This document shows positions 43,701 to 52,830 of a DNA stretch of 64,000 nt, piece after piece (the stretch's first letter is position 1; each line of letters opens with the position of its first letter). Origin of the DNA: CAMLIZ01 sp036231905 (lineage in GTDB: Bacteria > Pseudomonadota > Gammaproteobacteria > Burkholderiales > Burkholderiaceae_C); contig NZ_JAZARE010000012.1 in NCBI RefSeq assembly GCF_036231905.1, positions 1 to 64,000 of the forward strand, read 5' to 3'. The notes under the pieces were generated by a model, which saw only the letters and a list, made by a program, of their open reading frames with translations, had not been told where the DNA came from and made no database searches. Both the position numbers and the translations under genes were made by a program.

Positions 43701-43987
43701 TGCTGGAGTTCGGCGGCAGCTGGCGGCTGGAACAGGTGCGCACCCTGGAAGCGGCGGCCGGCTGGCTGCTGCGCGCCGATGCCGCCGAAGCGGCCGGCCG
43801 CGCCTGGCAGCAGGCCCAGGCGGCGCGCCGCGCACAAGGGCTGCGCCGCTTTCCGGTGGAGGAGGCCACCGCGCGCCGCACCGCGGCCGGCCTGCGCAGC
43901 CGGCTCGGCAGCGCCGGCCTGGCCGCCTGCGCCGCTCCGGTGGACGAGCTCGGGCCGCTGCAGTGGCTGCAGCCCTGGCTGGAGTGA
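40793..43987 (+). CDS. SARP-type transcriptional regulator with BTAD, NTPase and TPR domains
   Basis: A 1064-residue protein. Residues 1-95 form an OmpR-like winged helix (LEVFLLGRFEVRCNGVPV...), about 100-245 a bacterial transcriptional activation domain, then an STAND NTPase with Walker A VGAGGLGKTQ (about 292-301) and Walker B LLLVCDNCEH (about 360), and a long TPR-like helical C terminus. Such regulators activate secondary-metabolism or virulence genes in actinobacteria; in proteobacteria orphan copies are frequent. Starts at 40721 (GTG) and 40736 (ATG) are in frame, but codons 40736-40792 have much weaker third-position GC bias than the gene, so 40793 is preferred. It is divergent from the Ig lipoprotein. 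Confidence 0.8.
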   Translation: MHLEVFLLGRFEVRCNGVPVTAWGRAGAKRLFKLLALAPQHALPPSRLAAALWPNDYGERVRQRLHHQVYLLRGALDVRGTGSAAVFHDEGLVRLAAGAITLDVRAFDAAAEAALRAGDEAALTAALGLYGGPLLPGDIDDAEFDAQRLALELRHAELLRVLSQRQAKRGALQDAMGSLQQVLQRLPADEAAHRELIGLHAALGRRDDAERQYAACKTALSAELGVAPSAATHQAYRAAMLQEPAGAEPAALPPSAERWLAPVPLVPLIGRDTLAQRLGARLAEPGTRLVTLVGAGGLGKTQLALRVAHELQGRYRHGACFVSLAEVDGDGVADRLRRALRLAEPLTEDSLDSLAERLRDRQLLLVCDNCEHVADRLGLLTALLERAPLLTVLATSRRRLNLRAEQVVEVPPLAATDDEAVRLFAERAHAASPRFVLDAANIADVRAIVGQLQGVPLAIELVAARVGLMPPAALRQALAHSEAVAAGGGPDRPERHRSTQASLAWSHQLLTPVERAVLERAALFVAPFELACLAALCVDVPCDIAQVVQALGDLGLLARAAQHDPAAPPRWQELPGTRAFLRGEAERDNGSAGVGIPGASPWLLRRFAAWYAALAQRLAAGLAAADAGPALAAFDAEHDNFFAALAAADAVDDAELLCRAVQGLAPYWSRTGAWQRAQPWIERAEAAAASLPPADQPTLLLAIAGYWHDAHHHRRAHAWAGRAATRARERGDLALQAQAMLRLSSSAYHLGASHTVIGELEALRAALRDPAHAALRRSALNNVGNGYLCAGDLARASAAWVACDAELPAGTSQARVAYVHNLALVAHYEGRHAQALALLDDALRHEHAGVPRAARLLLIHLRRCWMACCIGQADEAARALTQAGTAAGQARLPGWQLACAAHEGKLALVSGQGERALALLTRAAERRDDLADPWDGLDLLLWLFRAQSMADRPARSGASDAARRTLAALVLEFGGSWRLEQVRTLEAAAGWLLRADAAEAAGRAWQQAQAARRAQGLRRFPVEEATARRTAAGLRSRLGSAGLAACAAPVDELGPLQWLQPWLE

Positions 43988-43993
43988 AGGCGC

Positions 43994-44899
43994 CTACGAC
44001 GCGTTGACGATGCCGGCGGCCACGTGGCCCGAGGGCACGTGCAGCGCGGCGCTTTCGATGTGGCCGGTCTGGTCGTCGAAGAAGAAGTCGGGCTCGAACT
44101 CGCGCAGGAACTCGCCCTTGGCCAGGCCGCCGAGGAACATGGCCTCATCGACCTCGATGTGCCAGTCCATCAAGGTGCGGATCGCGCGTTCGTGCGCCGG
44201 CGCGCTGCGTGCGGTGACCAGCGCGGTGCGCAGCCGCATGTCGGCGCCGGACGCCAGCTGGAGCTGGTGCAGCGCCTGCAGCAGCGGCTTGAAGGGGCCG
44301 GCGGCCAGCGGCGTGTCCGCTTGCTCCCGTTCGTGCGCCTGGAAGGCCTCCAGCCCGGCGCGCTGGAACACCTGCTCCGCCTCGTCGGAGAACAGCACCG
44401 CGTCGCCGTCGAAGGCAATGCGCACTTCGTTCGGATGCGCCGCCGAGGCGCGCGCCGAATGCGGATACACCCGCGCCGCCGGCACACCGGCCTGCAGTGC
44501 CGAGCGCACGTCGGGTTCGTTGGTGGAGAGGAACAGGTGGGCCTTCAGCGGCTTGAGGTAACGCCATGGGCTGGTGCCGCGGGTGAACACGCCGCGCTCG
44601 ATCGGCAGGCCGAAATGCTGCGCGGAGCGGAACACCCGCATGCCCGACACCGGGTCGTTGCGCGACAGGATCACTACCTCCACCAGCGGCTCATGCGCAT
44701 TGAAGGCGAGCAGCTTGTTCACCAGCGAAAACGCCACTCCCGGGCGGGCCGGGCTGTCCAGCCGCTGCAATTGCAGCTGCATGTAGGCCCGGTCGTCGCT
44801 GGCTTCGAAGACCTGGTTCTCTTCCTCGAAGTCGAACAGGGCGCGGGACGAGATGGCGACGACGAGGCGTCCGGCAAGCGAAGCGGGCATGCGCCGCAT
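43994..44899 (-). CDS. 5'-nucleotidase (cytosolic NT5C1-like family)
   Basis: A 301-residue protein of the 5'-nucleotidase family: LVVAISSRALFDFEEENQVF at about 12-31, VEVVILSRNDPVSGMRVF (about 73-90), RGTSPWRYLKPLKAHLFLST and IAFDGDAVLFSDEAEQVF (about 160-177) match the HAD-like core. It hydrolyses nucleoside monophosphates, probably AMP or IMP. The start is uncertain: ATGs at 44899 and 44890 both lie inside one arm of a perfect inverted repeat, and neither has a Shine-Dalgarno. It is convergent with the SARP gene by 6 bp. Confidence 0.85.
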   Translation of the reverse strand: MRRMPASLAGRLVVAISSRALFDFEEENQVFEASDDRAYMQLQLQRLDSPARPGVAFSLVNKLLAFNAHEPLVEVVILSRNDPVSGMRVFRSAQHFGLPIERGVFTRGTSPWRYLKPLKAHLFLSTNEPDVRSALQAGVPAARVYPHSARASAAHPNEVRIAFDGDAVLFSDEAEQVFQRAGLEAFQAHEREQADTPLAAGPFKPLLQALHQLQLASGADMRLRTALVTARSAPAHERAIRTLMDWHIEVDEAMFLGGLAKGEFLREFEPDFFFDDQTGHIESAALHVPSGHVAAGIVNAS

Positions 44900-44924
44900 G
44901 ATATGCGGCGCATGCCCGCTTCGC
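44878..44924. repeat. Perfect 22-bp inverted repeat at the 5'-nucleotidase start
   Basis: Bases 44878-44899 and 44903-44924 are exact inverse copies with only gat between them. The left arm includes the start codons (44888-44890, 44897-44899) of the minus-strand gene; the right arm would be its 5' leader. In RNA this makes a 22-bp hairpin with the start codon sequestered. See the matching finding. Confidence 0.9.
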
Positions 44925-44997
44925 GGGCGAAATGAGGCTTCCCCAGCCCCCTCCAGGACGAGGTCCAGCCAGTGGGGGGAGCCGCCCGGTGGGCGGT

Positions 44998-45999
44998 TCA
45001 GTGCACGAAGCCGATGGCGGACTTCTTGGCCGAAGGATCCGGCAGGTCGCGCACCTCGACCGCGCCGCGGCCGTCCAGCTTGGCATTGCCGAAGGCCGTC
45101 ATCCAGGCGCGGCGCATCTCGCGCGGCGCCAGCTCGGCCATGCGCTCCAGGATCGCCTCGGACGGCTCCGGGTCGAATCGGCGGCCCCAGTCGTGCGCGC
45201 CGCGGATGCTGGCATACAGCCGGCGCGCGATGGCACGGGCGGCATCCGCATCGGGCATCTGCACCTCGAACACGTTCATGCGGTTGAGGATGGGTTCCGG
45301 GATGCTGCGTTCGTCATTGGCGGTGGCCACCCAGATCACCTGGCTGGCGTCGATGGCCACCTCGGCGAACTCGTCGGTGAAGCTGCCGGCCGTGTCCACC
45401 TCGAGCAGGCTGTACAGCGAGCCCAGTGGATCGTAGGCATGTTCGCCACGCGCCTTGTCGATCTCGTCGACCACCATCACCGGGTTGGCGTACTGGCCAT
45501 CGACCAATGTCTCGAACACCTTGCCGGGGCGTGCGCCTTTCCACTGGCTGGACGCACCGGACAGCACCCAGCCCGCAGTGAGCGAACTCATGGAGACGAA
45601 GCCCAGACCGGTGCCCAGCAACTGGGCCACCTCGCGCGCGAAATGGGTCTTGCCCACACCCGGGGGCCCCAGCAGCAGCATGGGCGTGATCTCGAGTGCG
45701 TCGCGGCTGTCCTGGCACAGCGCCAGCTGGCGCTTCACGTCGTCCAGCACCGCATGGAAGTTGGGCAGCTCGTCATAGAGGTGCTCCATCACCGGCAGGC
45801 CCGAGGGCTTGACCTGGAAGCGCTCCGGCCCCTTCTCGATCATGCGCTCGTAGGTCGCGCGCAGGCCTTCATGTTCCTTGGGCGGCAGCTTGCCGAGCCG
45901 GCGCTCCACCTCGTCGACCCGGTACACATTGCGCATGTTGGCGATCGGAATCCCGCCCCGCCGGCTCACCGGCACCAGTTCCGTCGATGCGCTGCTCAT
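44998..45999 (-). CDS. AAA family ATPase, Lon-like without protease domain
   Basis: A 333-residue single AAA module. Walker A GPPGVGKTHF is at 111-120, Walker B MVVDEIDKA around 175-183, sensor 1 WVATAND (about 225) and the arginine finger ILNRMNVFE follow. The order fits a Lon-type AAA module, but there is no Lon substrate domain or serine-lysine dyad; it may work as a remodeller. The ATG at 45999 has ggagg nine bases before it, the reason to choose it over two in-frame ATGs upstream. Partners are not evident; the T2SS genes downstream are on the same strand after a 400-bp gap. Confidence 0.85.
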   Translation of the reverse strand: MSSASTELVPVSRRGGIPIANMRNVYRVDEVERRLGKLPPKEHEGLRATYERMIEKGPERFQVKPSGLPVMEHLYDELPNFHAVLDDVKRQLALCQDSRDALEITPMLLLGPPGVGKTHFAREVAQLLGTGLGFVSMSSLTAGWVLSGASSQWKGARPGKVFETLVDGQYANPVMVVDEIDKARGEHAYDPLGSLYSLLEVDTAGSFTDEFAEVAIDASQVIWVATANDERSIPEPILNRMNVFEVQMPDADAARAIARRLYASIRGAHDWGRRFDPEPSEAILERMAELAPREMRRAWMTAFGNAKLDGRGAVEVRDLPDPSAKKSAIGFVH

Positions 46000-46398
46000 G
46001 ACGACCTCCATGTACTCACCAGTCACGTCGATTCCAACAAAGACCCCAGGCGACCAGCCACGGATAAGGGCGGTGAACCCAGCGCTATTGCCGATGAATT
46101 TGCCATGGGCCCGCAGAGGCCTACAAGCCGTTCAAAGCAACCCTTGTGCCCATCCGCGGATTAGTCCCGCGCACCGGCAGTCGCCCTGATCGAGTGCTGC
46201 CATCAAAGCAAGCGGCGCAAGGACCTGCCCCACGGGACAGGCCGCAGGTCAGAAGCCGTGCCGGGCAAGGGCCTTGTCCCTCGGGACAGGCCGCGGGCCA
46301 GGGGAGCACCGGTGGAGGCGGGAGCGACACGCGGACGGGTTGCCCGGCCGTGTGTCGCAGCCCCCACGGGGGGCGGCCGCCCGTTGGCCGGGGGCCAA
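46000..46398. other. 399-bp spacer with two hairpin repeats, no gene
   Basis: The gap between the ATPase gene and gspF holds no credible ORF. Within it, cgggacaggccgc occurs at 46233-46245 and 46282-46294, each inside a larger imperfect repeat of about 30 bp. The first copy folds as gacctgc...gcaggtc (46222-46228 with 46244-46250), the second as ggcc...gtccc-tc-gggac...ggcc. The left half of the gap is less GC-rich and probably holds the ATPase promoter. Confidence 0.55.
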
Positions 46399-47616
46399 CT
46401 ACTTCACCCAGGTGTTCAGCTGGATGATGGGGAGCAGTACTGCGAGCACGATCAGCATCACGACCAGGCCCATCGCCACGATCAGCAAGGGCTCCAGGAT
46501 GGTGGCCACGGCCAGCGAACGGCGCTGCACTTCGGCGCCCAGCTGGCGTGCCGCGCGTTCCAGCATCAGCGGCAGCTGGCCGGTCTGTTCACCGAGCCGG
46601 GCGAACATCGCCAGCAGGCCGGGAAAGCGCTTCTTGCCTGCGAGCGCGGAGGCCAGCGGCGCGCCTTCGCGCACCTGCACCAGCGCGTCCATCGCGTCCA
46701 CCCGCATGGACCGGTTGGACAGCGTTTCCGCTGCCGCCTGCAGCGCCTTCAGGATGGGCACGCCGGCACCGGCCAGCATCGCCAAGGTGCCGGCGAAGCG
46801 CGCCGCGTTGTAGCCGCGTGCCAGGCGCCCCAGCAGCGGCAGTTTGAGGAAGCCGGCGTCGAAGCGCTCGCGGAAGGCTTCGTTGCGCAGCGAATACAGC
46901 AGGCTCACCACGCCGATGACGATGAGCCCCAGCATCAGCCAGCCATAGTCGCGGATGAAGGCACTGATGGCCAGCATGGCGACCGTGAGGCCCGGCAACG
47001 CGCGCTTGCTGCTGCTGAACACCGAGGCCACCTGCGGCACCACGTAGGTGACCAGGAAGATCACGATCACCACCGCGATGATCGACACGATCGCGGGGTA
47101 GAGCGTGGCACCGATCAGCTTGGCCCGCAGCGCCTGGCGCTCCTCCAGGTCGTCGGCCAGCCGCTCCAGCACGCCACCCAGTGCGCCGCTTTGTTCACCG
47201 GCGGCCACCACCGCGCGGTACACGTCGTCGAACTCGCGCGGCGCGCTCGCGAGCGCGCGCGCAAACGGCGAACCGGCGTTCACCTCGCTCTTCAAGTGCG
47301 CGATCAGCTCGCGCTGGCGCGGCTCTTCCGATTCGTCGGCCAGAGCGGTGAGCGCGCGTTCCAGCGGCAGGCCGGAACCCACCAGGCCGGCCAGCTGCCG
47401 GGTCCACACCGTGAGCGTGGTGGTGCTGAACACCCGCCGGCCGAAACGCGACAGCCCGCCTTCGGACGCAGTGCCGGCGGCGACCTGCGTCACCTGCAGC
47501 GGCACCAGCGCCTGCGAGCGCAGTTGGGCGCGCGCGGCCTTGGCGTTGTCGGCCTCCAGCAGGCCGGACCTGGCCTTGCCTCCGGCGGTGAGGGCTTCGA
47601 ACTTGAACGCAGGCAT
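46399..47616 (-). CDS. gspF: Type II secretion system inner-membrane protein GspF
   Basis: A 405-residue polytopic protein with the GspF/PilC layout: two homologous cytoplasmic domains (about 65-190 and 270-390) and three membrane segments (AIVSIIAVVIVIFLVTYVVPQV near 170; a second near 225; the last near 380). FTRQLAGLVGSGLPLERALTAL is matched here as WTRQLAGLVGSGLPLERALTAL. It anchors the GspE ATPase and the pseudopilus assembly. It is the last gene of the minus-strand gsp operon. Confidence 0.95.
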   Translation of the reverse strand: MPAFKFEALTAGGKARSGLLEADNAKAARAQLRSQALVPLQVTQVAAGTASEGGLSRFGRRVFSTTTLTVWTRQLAGLVGSGLPLERALTALADESEEPRQRELIAHLKSEVNAGSPFARALASAPREFDDVYRAVVAAGEQSGALGGVLERLADDLEERQALRAKLIGATLYPAIVSIIAVVIVIFLVTYVVPQVASVFSSSKRALPGLTVAMLAISAFIRDYGWLMLGLIVIGVVSLLYSLRNEAFRERFDAGFLKLPLLGRLARGYNAARFAGTLAMLAGAGVPILKALQAAAETLSNRSMRVDAMDALVQVREGAPLASALAGKKRFPGLLAMFARLGEQTGQLPLMLERAARQLGAEVQRRSLAVATILEPLLIVAMGLVVMLIVLAVLLPIIQLNTWVK

Positions 47617-47639
47617 CGGGGCAGCTCAGCAGAGTACGG

Positions 47640-49061
<1,422 letters not shown>

Positions 49062-49073
49062 GATGACAACCTG

Positions 49074-51407
49074 TCAGTTCGGTGTGCCGGACGGGACGGC
49101 GGGAGTGGTTGGTGCCGTCCGCACCGGTGCGGGTTCCTTGGTCGGCAGGCCGGTGCTGCCGGTCATCGGTTTGCCGGGCGCGGCATTGGGTTGCGCCGGC
49201 AGGATGGGCGCCTGGTTCACCGGAACGAGCACGCGAGGCTCCGGCTGCGTGTCGGTCTGCAGGTTGCGGATCAGGTCGTACCGGTCCATCGACAGCTTGG
49301 TGCTGGCTTCCTGGGTGCGCATCACCACCGGACGCAGGAACACCATCAGGTTGGTCTTGCGGCGCGAGCGGTTCTCGCTGCGGAACAGGCCACCCACCAA
49401 CGGGATGTCGCCAAGCAGCGGCACCTTGGATTTGGTGTCGGTGTAGTTGTCCTCGATCAGGCCGCCCAGCACCAGGATCTCACCGTCATCCACCACCACC
49501 GTGGACTCGATGGAGCGTTTGGAGGTGGAGGGGCCGGCGTTCTGCGTGCCGGCCGCTGGTGCCACCACGGCGGACGATTCCTGGAAGATCGTCATGCGCA
49601 CGGTGTTGCCTTCGCCGATCTGCGGCCGGATGCGCAGCGTGAGGCCGACGTCCTTGCGCTCCACCGTCTGGAACGGGTTGGTGGCGCCCGAGCCCGTGCC
49701 GGTGTTGGTGAACGAGCCGGTGACGAAAGGCACGTTCTGGCCGACCACGATCTTGGCTTCTTCGTTGTCCAGCGTCACCAGGTTGGGCGTGGAGAGGATG
49801 TTGGCGCCGGTGTTCGATTCGAGTGCGCGGGCCAGCACCCCCAGGGTGTAGCGGCTGCCGATCTGGTGGGCGACGCCGAAGTTGATGCCTTGCAGCGCTG
49901 TTTCGTCCGCGGTGGCCAGGCCGGTGATGCCCTGCGCCAGCAGCTTGCTTGCACCCAGGATGCTGGTGACGCCGCTGCCGAAGTTGGTGCCCAGGCCGAT
50001 GATGTTGGTGTCCCCCTTGTTGCCCGAGATGCCCTGCCACTGCAGGCCGAGCTCGGCGGCGCGGTCGGCGTCCACCTCCACGATCAGGGCTTCGACGTAC
50101 ACCTGCGCGCGGCGCGAATCGAGCTGGTCGATCACTGCGCGCACCTGCCGGTACAGCGGCTCCGGCGCGGTGATGATGAGCGAGTTGGTCGCGGGATCGG
50201 CCTGCACGAAGCCACCCGTGGACGGGCTGGCGGAAGCCGCCAGCGGCGCAGTGGCCGCGGTGGACGCGGTGCCACCGGCCGAATTGCTACCCAGCGAGGT
50301 GACGTTCGCAGAAGGGTTCTGTCCGCCAAAACCACCGCTGCTGCCGCCGCCACCCAACGCGCTGCTGCCCCCGCTTCCGCTGCCGCCGCTCCCACCCGCA
50401 AACGCGGCGCGTAGCACCGTCGCCAGCTTCGCTGCATCGGCGTTGCGCAGGTACACCACATAGATGTTGCCCGCCGGGCCGGCGCTGCCCATCGGCCGGT
50501 CCAGCTTCTCGATCAGGTTGCGGATCACCGACAGCTTGGCCTGGTTGCCCGCGCGCACGATCAGCGAGTTGCTGCGCGTGTCGGCAATGACGGACGAGCC
50601 GCCCGGCGTGGCGATGCCCGGCACGCCGGGCGCGCCGACGAAGCCGCCGGTGCTGCCGCCTTCGGCCAGCCGCTGCACCAGCGGCGCCAGGTCCGCCGCC
50701 ACCGCGTGCTGCAGCGGGACCACTTCCACGTCGGTGGACGCCGGCGTGTCCATCGCCGCGATGATGCGGGAGATGCGCTGCAGGTTGTCGGCGTAGTCGG
50801 TGACCACCAGGGTGTTGTTGCCCGGGTTGGCGTTGATGGTGTTGTTGGGGCTGATCAAGGGCCGCAGCACGGTGACCAGGTTGTTGGCGTTTTCGTGGTT
50901 GAGGCGGAACACCTGGGTGACGATCTGGTCGCCGCGCAGCACCGGCGCCCCCACCGACACGGTGCCCGCCTGCAGCTTGGCATCGGCTTCCGGCACCACC
51001 TTCAGCAGGCCGGTGTTTTCCACCACGGTGAAACCCAGCCCGCGCAGCGCCGCCAGGTAGTTGAGGTAAGCCTCGCGCACCGACAGCGGCTGCTCGCTGT
51101 ACACGGTGATGGTGCCGCGCACGCGCGGGTCCACGATGATCGGCCGGTCCAGCATCGCGCCCATGGCGCGCGACACCGCCTCGATGTCCGCGTTGACGAA
51201 GTTCAGCGTCACCGGCGTGCGGGAGCGGTTGGCCGCCGCGCGCCCGGTGGCACTTTGGCGCGGCGCCGTGTCGTCTTCGGTCTGGGCCTGCAGTGGCAAG
51301 CTGGCGAGCAGCACGCTCGTGGCCAACGCGGTGCAGGTGAACGCCTTGGCGCGTTCGGCGCGGCGGCGCCGTGCTGGCGTGGAGAGGAGGCGCTCGTTCA
51401 TGGTCAT
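49074..51407 (-). CDS. gspD: Type II secretion secretin GspD
   Basis: A 777-residue outer-membrane secretin. A signal peptide ends near LPLQAQ (about 42); N0 starts at VTLNFVNADIEAVSRAMGAML and the N1-N3 repeats follow. Residues about 345-400 form a Gly/Ser-rich disordered insertion (GSGGSGSGGSSALGGGGSSG) between N2 and N3, longer than usual. The C-terminal secretin domain has VPFVTGSFTNTGTGSG and VLGGLIEDNYTDTKSKVPLLGD. Multimers form the outer-membrane channel for exported proteins. Overlaps gspN by four bases. Confidence 0.95.
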   Translation of the reverse strand: MTMNERLLSTPARRRRAERAKAFTCTALATSVLLASLPLQAQTEDDTAPRQSATGRAAANRSRTPVTLNFVNADIEAVSRAMGAMLDRPIIVDPRVRGTITVYSEQPLSVREAYLNYLAALRGLGFTVVENTGLLKVVPEADAKLQAGTVSVGAPVLRGDQIVTQVFRLNHENANNLVTVLRPLISPNNTINANPGNNTLVVTDYADNLQRISRIIAAMDTPASTDVEVVPLQHAVAADLAPLVQRLAEGGSTGGFVGAPGVPGIATPGGSSVIADTRSNSLIVRAGNQAKLSVIRNLIEKLDRPMGSAGPAGNIYVVYLRNADAAKLATVLRAAFAGGSGGSGSGGSSALGGGGSSGGFGGQNPSANVTSLGSNSAGGTASTAATAPLAASASPSTGGFVQADPATNSLIITAPEPLYRQVRAVIDQLDSRRAQVYVEALIVEVDADRAAELGLQWQGISGNKGDTNIIGLGTNFGSGVTSILGASKLLAQGITGLATADETALQGINFGVAHQIGSRYTLGVLARALESNTGANILSTPNLVTLDNEEAKIVVGQNVPFVTGSFTNTGTGSGATNPFQTVERKDVGLTLRIRPQIGEGNTVRMTIFQESSAVVAPAAGTQNAGPSTSKRSIESTVVVDDGEILVLGGLIEDNYTDTKSKVPLLGDIPLVGGLFRSENRSRRKTNLMVFLRPVVMRTQEASTKLSMDRYDLIRNLQTDTQPEPRVLVPVNQAPILPAQPNAAPGKPMTGSTGLPTKEPAPVRTAPTTPAVPSGTPN

Positions 51408-52315
51408 CCGATCGATATGAGCGACAGCGCACCCTGGCGCCGTCCGATGATGTTCAACAGGTTGTTCAAGGCGGCTTCGCTGCCCGGCGCGGCACGGGCG
51501 TCACCGCGGAATCGCACCTTCCCGGCCGTCCATTGGCCGGCCCCGTTGAGCTGCAGTCCGCCGTCCAGCGTGCTGAGGTTGATCTGCGTGGCCGCGCTCG
51601 GGCTGGCCGCGCCCACCAGCGACAGCCGGTAGCTGCCCAGCGTGTCCAGCGTGGACAGGCGCGAGGACGCGCCCAGCAACAGCAGGTCGGCCTGGCCGCT
51701 CATGTGCCAGCGGCCCTGCGCCGATTCGAGCGTGAAGCCCGGTGTGGCGAGCTTGAGCACGCCGCCCAATTGCAAGGTGTTCCAGGGTGTGCCCAGCCCG
51801 GCCAGCCAGGCTGCGGGCCATTGCGCCACCGCGCCGCCGGCTTGCGCCGTGCCGGGCGGCACCAGCTCGATCTGCATGCGGCCGAACCCCGGCCGGATGC
51901 GCACGGCCACTTCGCCGTTCAGGCAGCAAGCCTGCCTCAGCTTGAGCTCCAGGCCGGCACCACGCAGGCCCAGGTCCCACGCGAATCGGCCGGGAAGGGC
52001 GCTGGCGTCGCGGCTGCCAGGGCCGCCGGTGAGCACCAGCACCGCGCTGCCGTTCCAGACCGTACCGCGCGCTTCGGTCAGCAGCAGCCGGCTGTCGGTG
52101 GCCGACGCGACGCTGCGCGCCAGCCAGCCGGCGGGCGCAAAGGCCACCAGGCCGTACAGCACGCCGGCAAGCACGCCCCAACCGCCCCAGCGGGAAGCCG
52201 CACTGCGGGTGCGCTGCCAGGCAAGCTCCGCGAGCGTGGACTCGGCAAAGCCGGTGCGCGCGAAGCGCTTGCGCCGCTTGGGCAGCCAGTTCAGCGTGTC
52301 GCGGAACGACCTCAT
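51404..52315 (-). CDS. gspN: Type II secretion system protein GspN
   Basis: A 303-residue protein with a membrane segment at about 46-65 (WGVLAGVLYGLVAFAPAGWLA) and a periplasmic beta-rich region (LLLTEARGTVWNGSAVLVLTG, LELKLRQACCLNGEVAV). It fits GspN, an optional component of the T2SS found in Burkholderiales and Xanthomonas whose role is not well defined. Start and stop overlap gspM and gspD by four bases each, so the genes are translationally coupled. Confidence 0.85.
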   Translation of the reverse strand: MRSFRDTLNWLPKRRKRFARTGFAESTLAELAWQRTRSAASRWGGWGVLAGVLYGLVAFAPAGWLARSVASATDSRLLLTEARGTVWNGSAVLVLTGGPGSRDASALPGRFAWDLGLRGAGLELKLRQACCLNGEVAVRIRPGFGRMQIELVPPGTAQAGGAVAQWPAAWLAGLGTPWNTLQLGGVLKLATPGFTLESAQGRWHMSGQADLLLLGASSRLSTLDTLGSYRLSLVGAASPSAATQINLSTLDGGLQLNGAGQWTAGKVRFRGDARAAPGSEAALNNLLNIIGRRQGALSLISIG

Positions 52316-52830
52316 GATCCGGCGCCTCCGAGCTGCAGCACCAGCGTGCCGTTGTAGCCGGTGCCGACGCGGTTGAGCTGGGCTTCCACCGGCCGTGCGC
52401 GGGCGCCGTTGCGGGCGTCGGCCAGCCAGCTGCGCAGCTGTTCGCCGCTCACACCGGTGAGGGTGAGCACGGCACGGTCGCCCTGCACCGACAGCCGGGC
52501 GCGTTCGCCCAGCCGATCGGTGGCGGCCTTGAGCGCGATGGCGGACTGGGCCGACGACAGCGGCGTGGCATTGCGCAGCTCGCGGCCTTCGGCCGCCAGG
52601 CGCTGCATCTCCTGCAACTGGGTGTCCAGCCGGTCCAGGCGTGCCGGTGCTGCGCGCACCGTGCTCAGCGCGGGCTGCACCAGCACCAGCCACAGCACGA
52701 ACAAGGCCAGCACGCTGCCGCCGGCGGCCACCAGGCGGCGCTCACGCAGCGCCATGGCCTGCCAGCGCGCTCGCAGTGGTGCCTGCCAGGCGGTGACGGA
52801 GGGTGGCAGGGCCAGGCGGCGCATGTTCAT
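52312..52830 (-). CDS. gspM: Type II secretion system protein GspM
   Basis: A 172-residue inner-membrane protein: one transmembrane segment at about 33-52 (RLVAAGGSVLALFVLWLVLV) followed by a coiled region (RLDRLDTQLQEMQRLAAEGRELRN) and a ferredoxin-like fold. It pairs with GspL in the inner-membrane platform. Position between gspL and gspN supports the call. A second ATG two codons in is possible. Confidence 0.88.
   Translation of the reverse strand: MNMRRLALPPSVTAWQAPLRARWQAMALRERRLVAAGGSVLALFVLWLVLVQPALSTVRAAPARLDRLDTQLQEMQRLAAEGRELRNATPLSSAQSAIALKAATDRLGERARLSVQGDRAVLTLTGVSGEQLRSWLADARNGARARPVEAQLNRVGTGYNGTLVLQLGGAGS

Noticed and set aside
40760..43837. A 1025-codon open frame antisense to the SARP gene
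   Set aside because: Long antisense frames are expected opposite GC-rich genes; the translation is Arg/Gln/His-rich with no recognisable domain, while the sense frame has clear BTAD and NTPase motifs.
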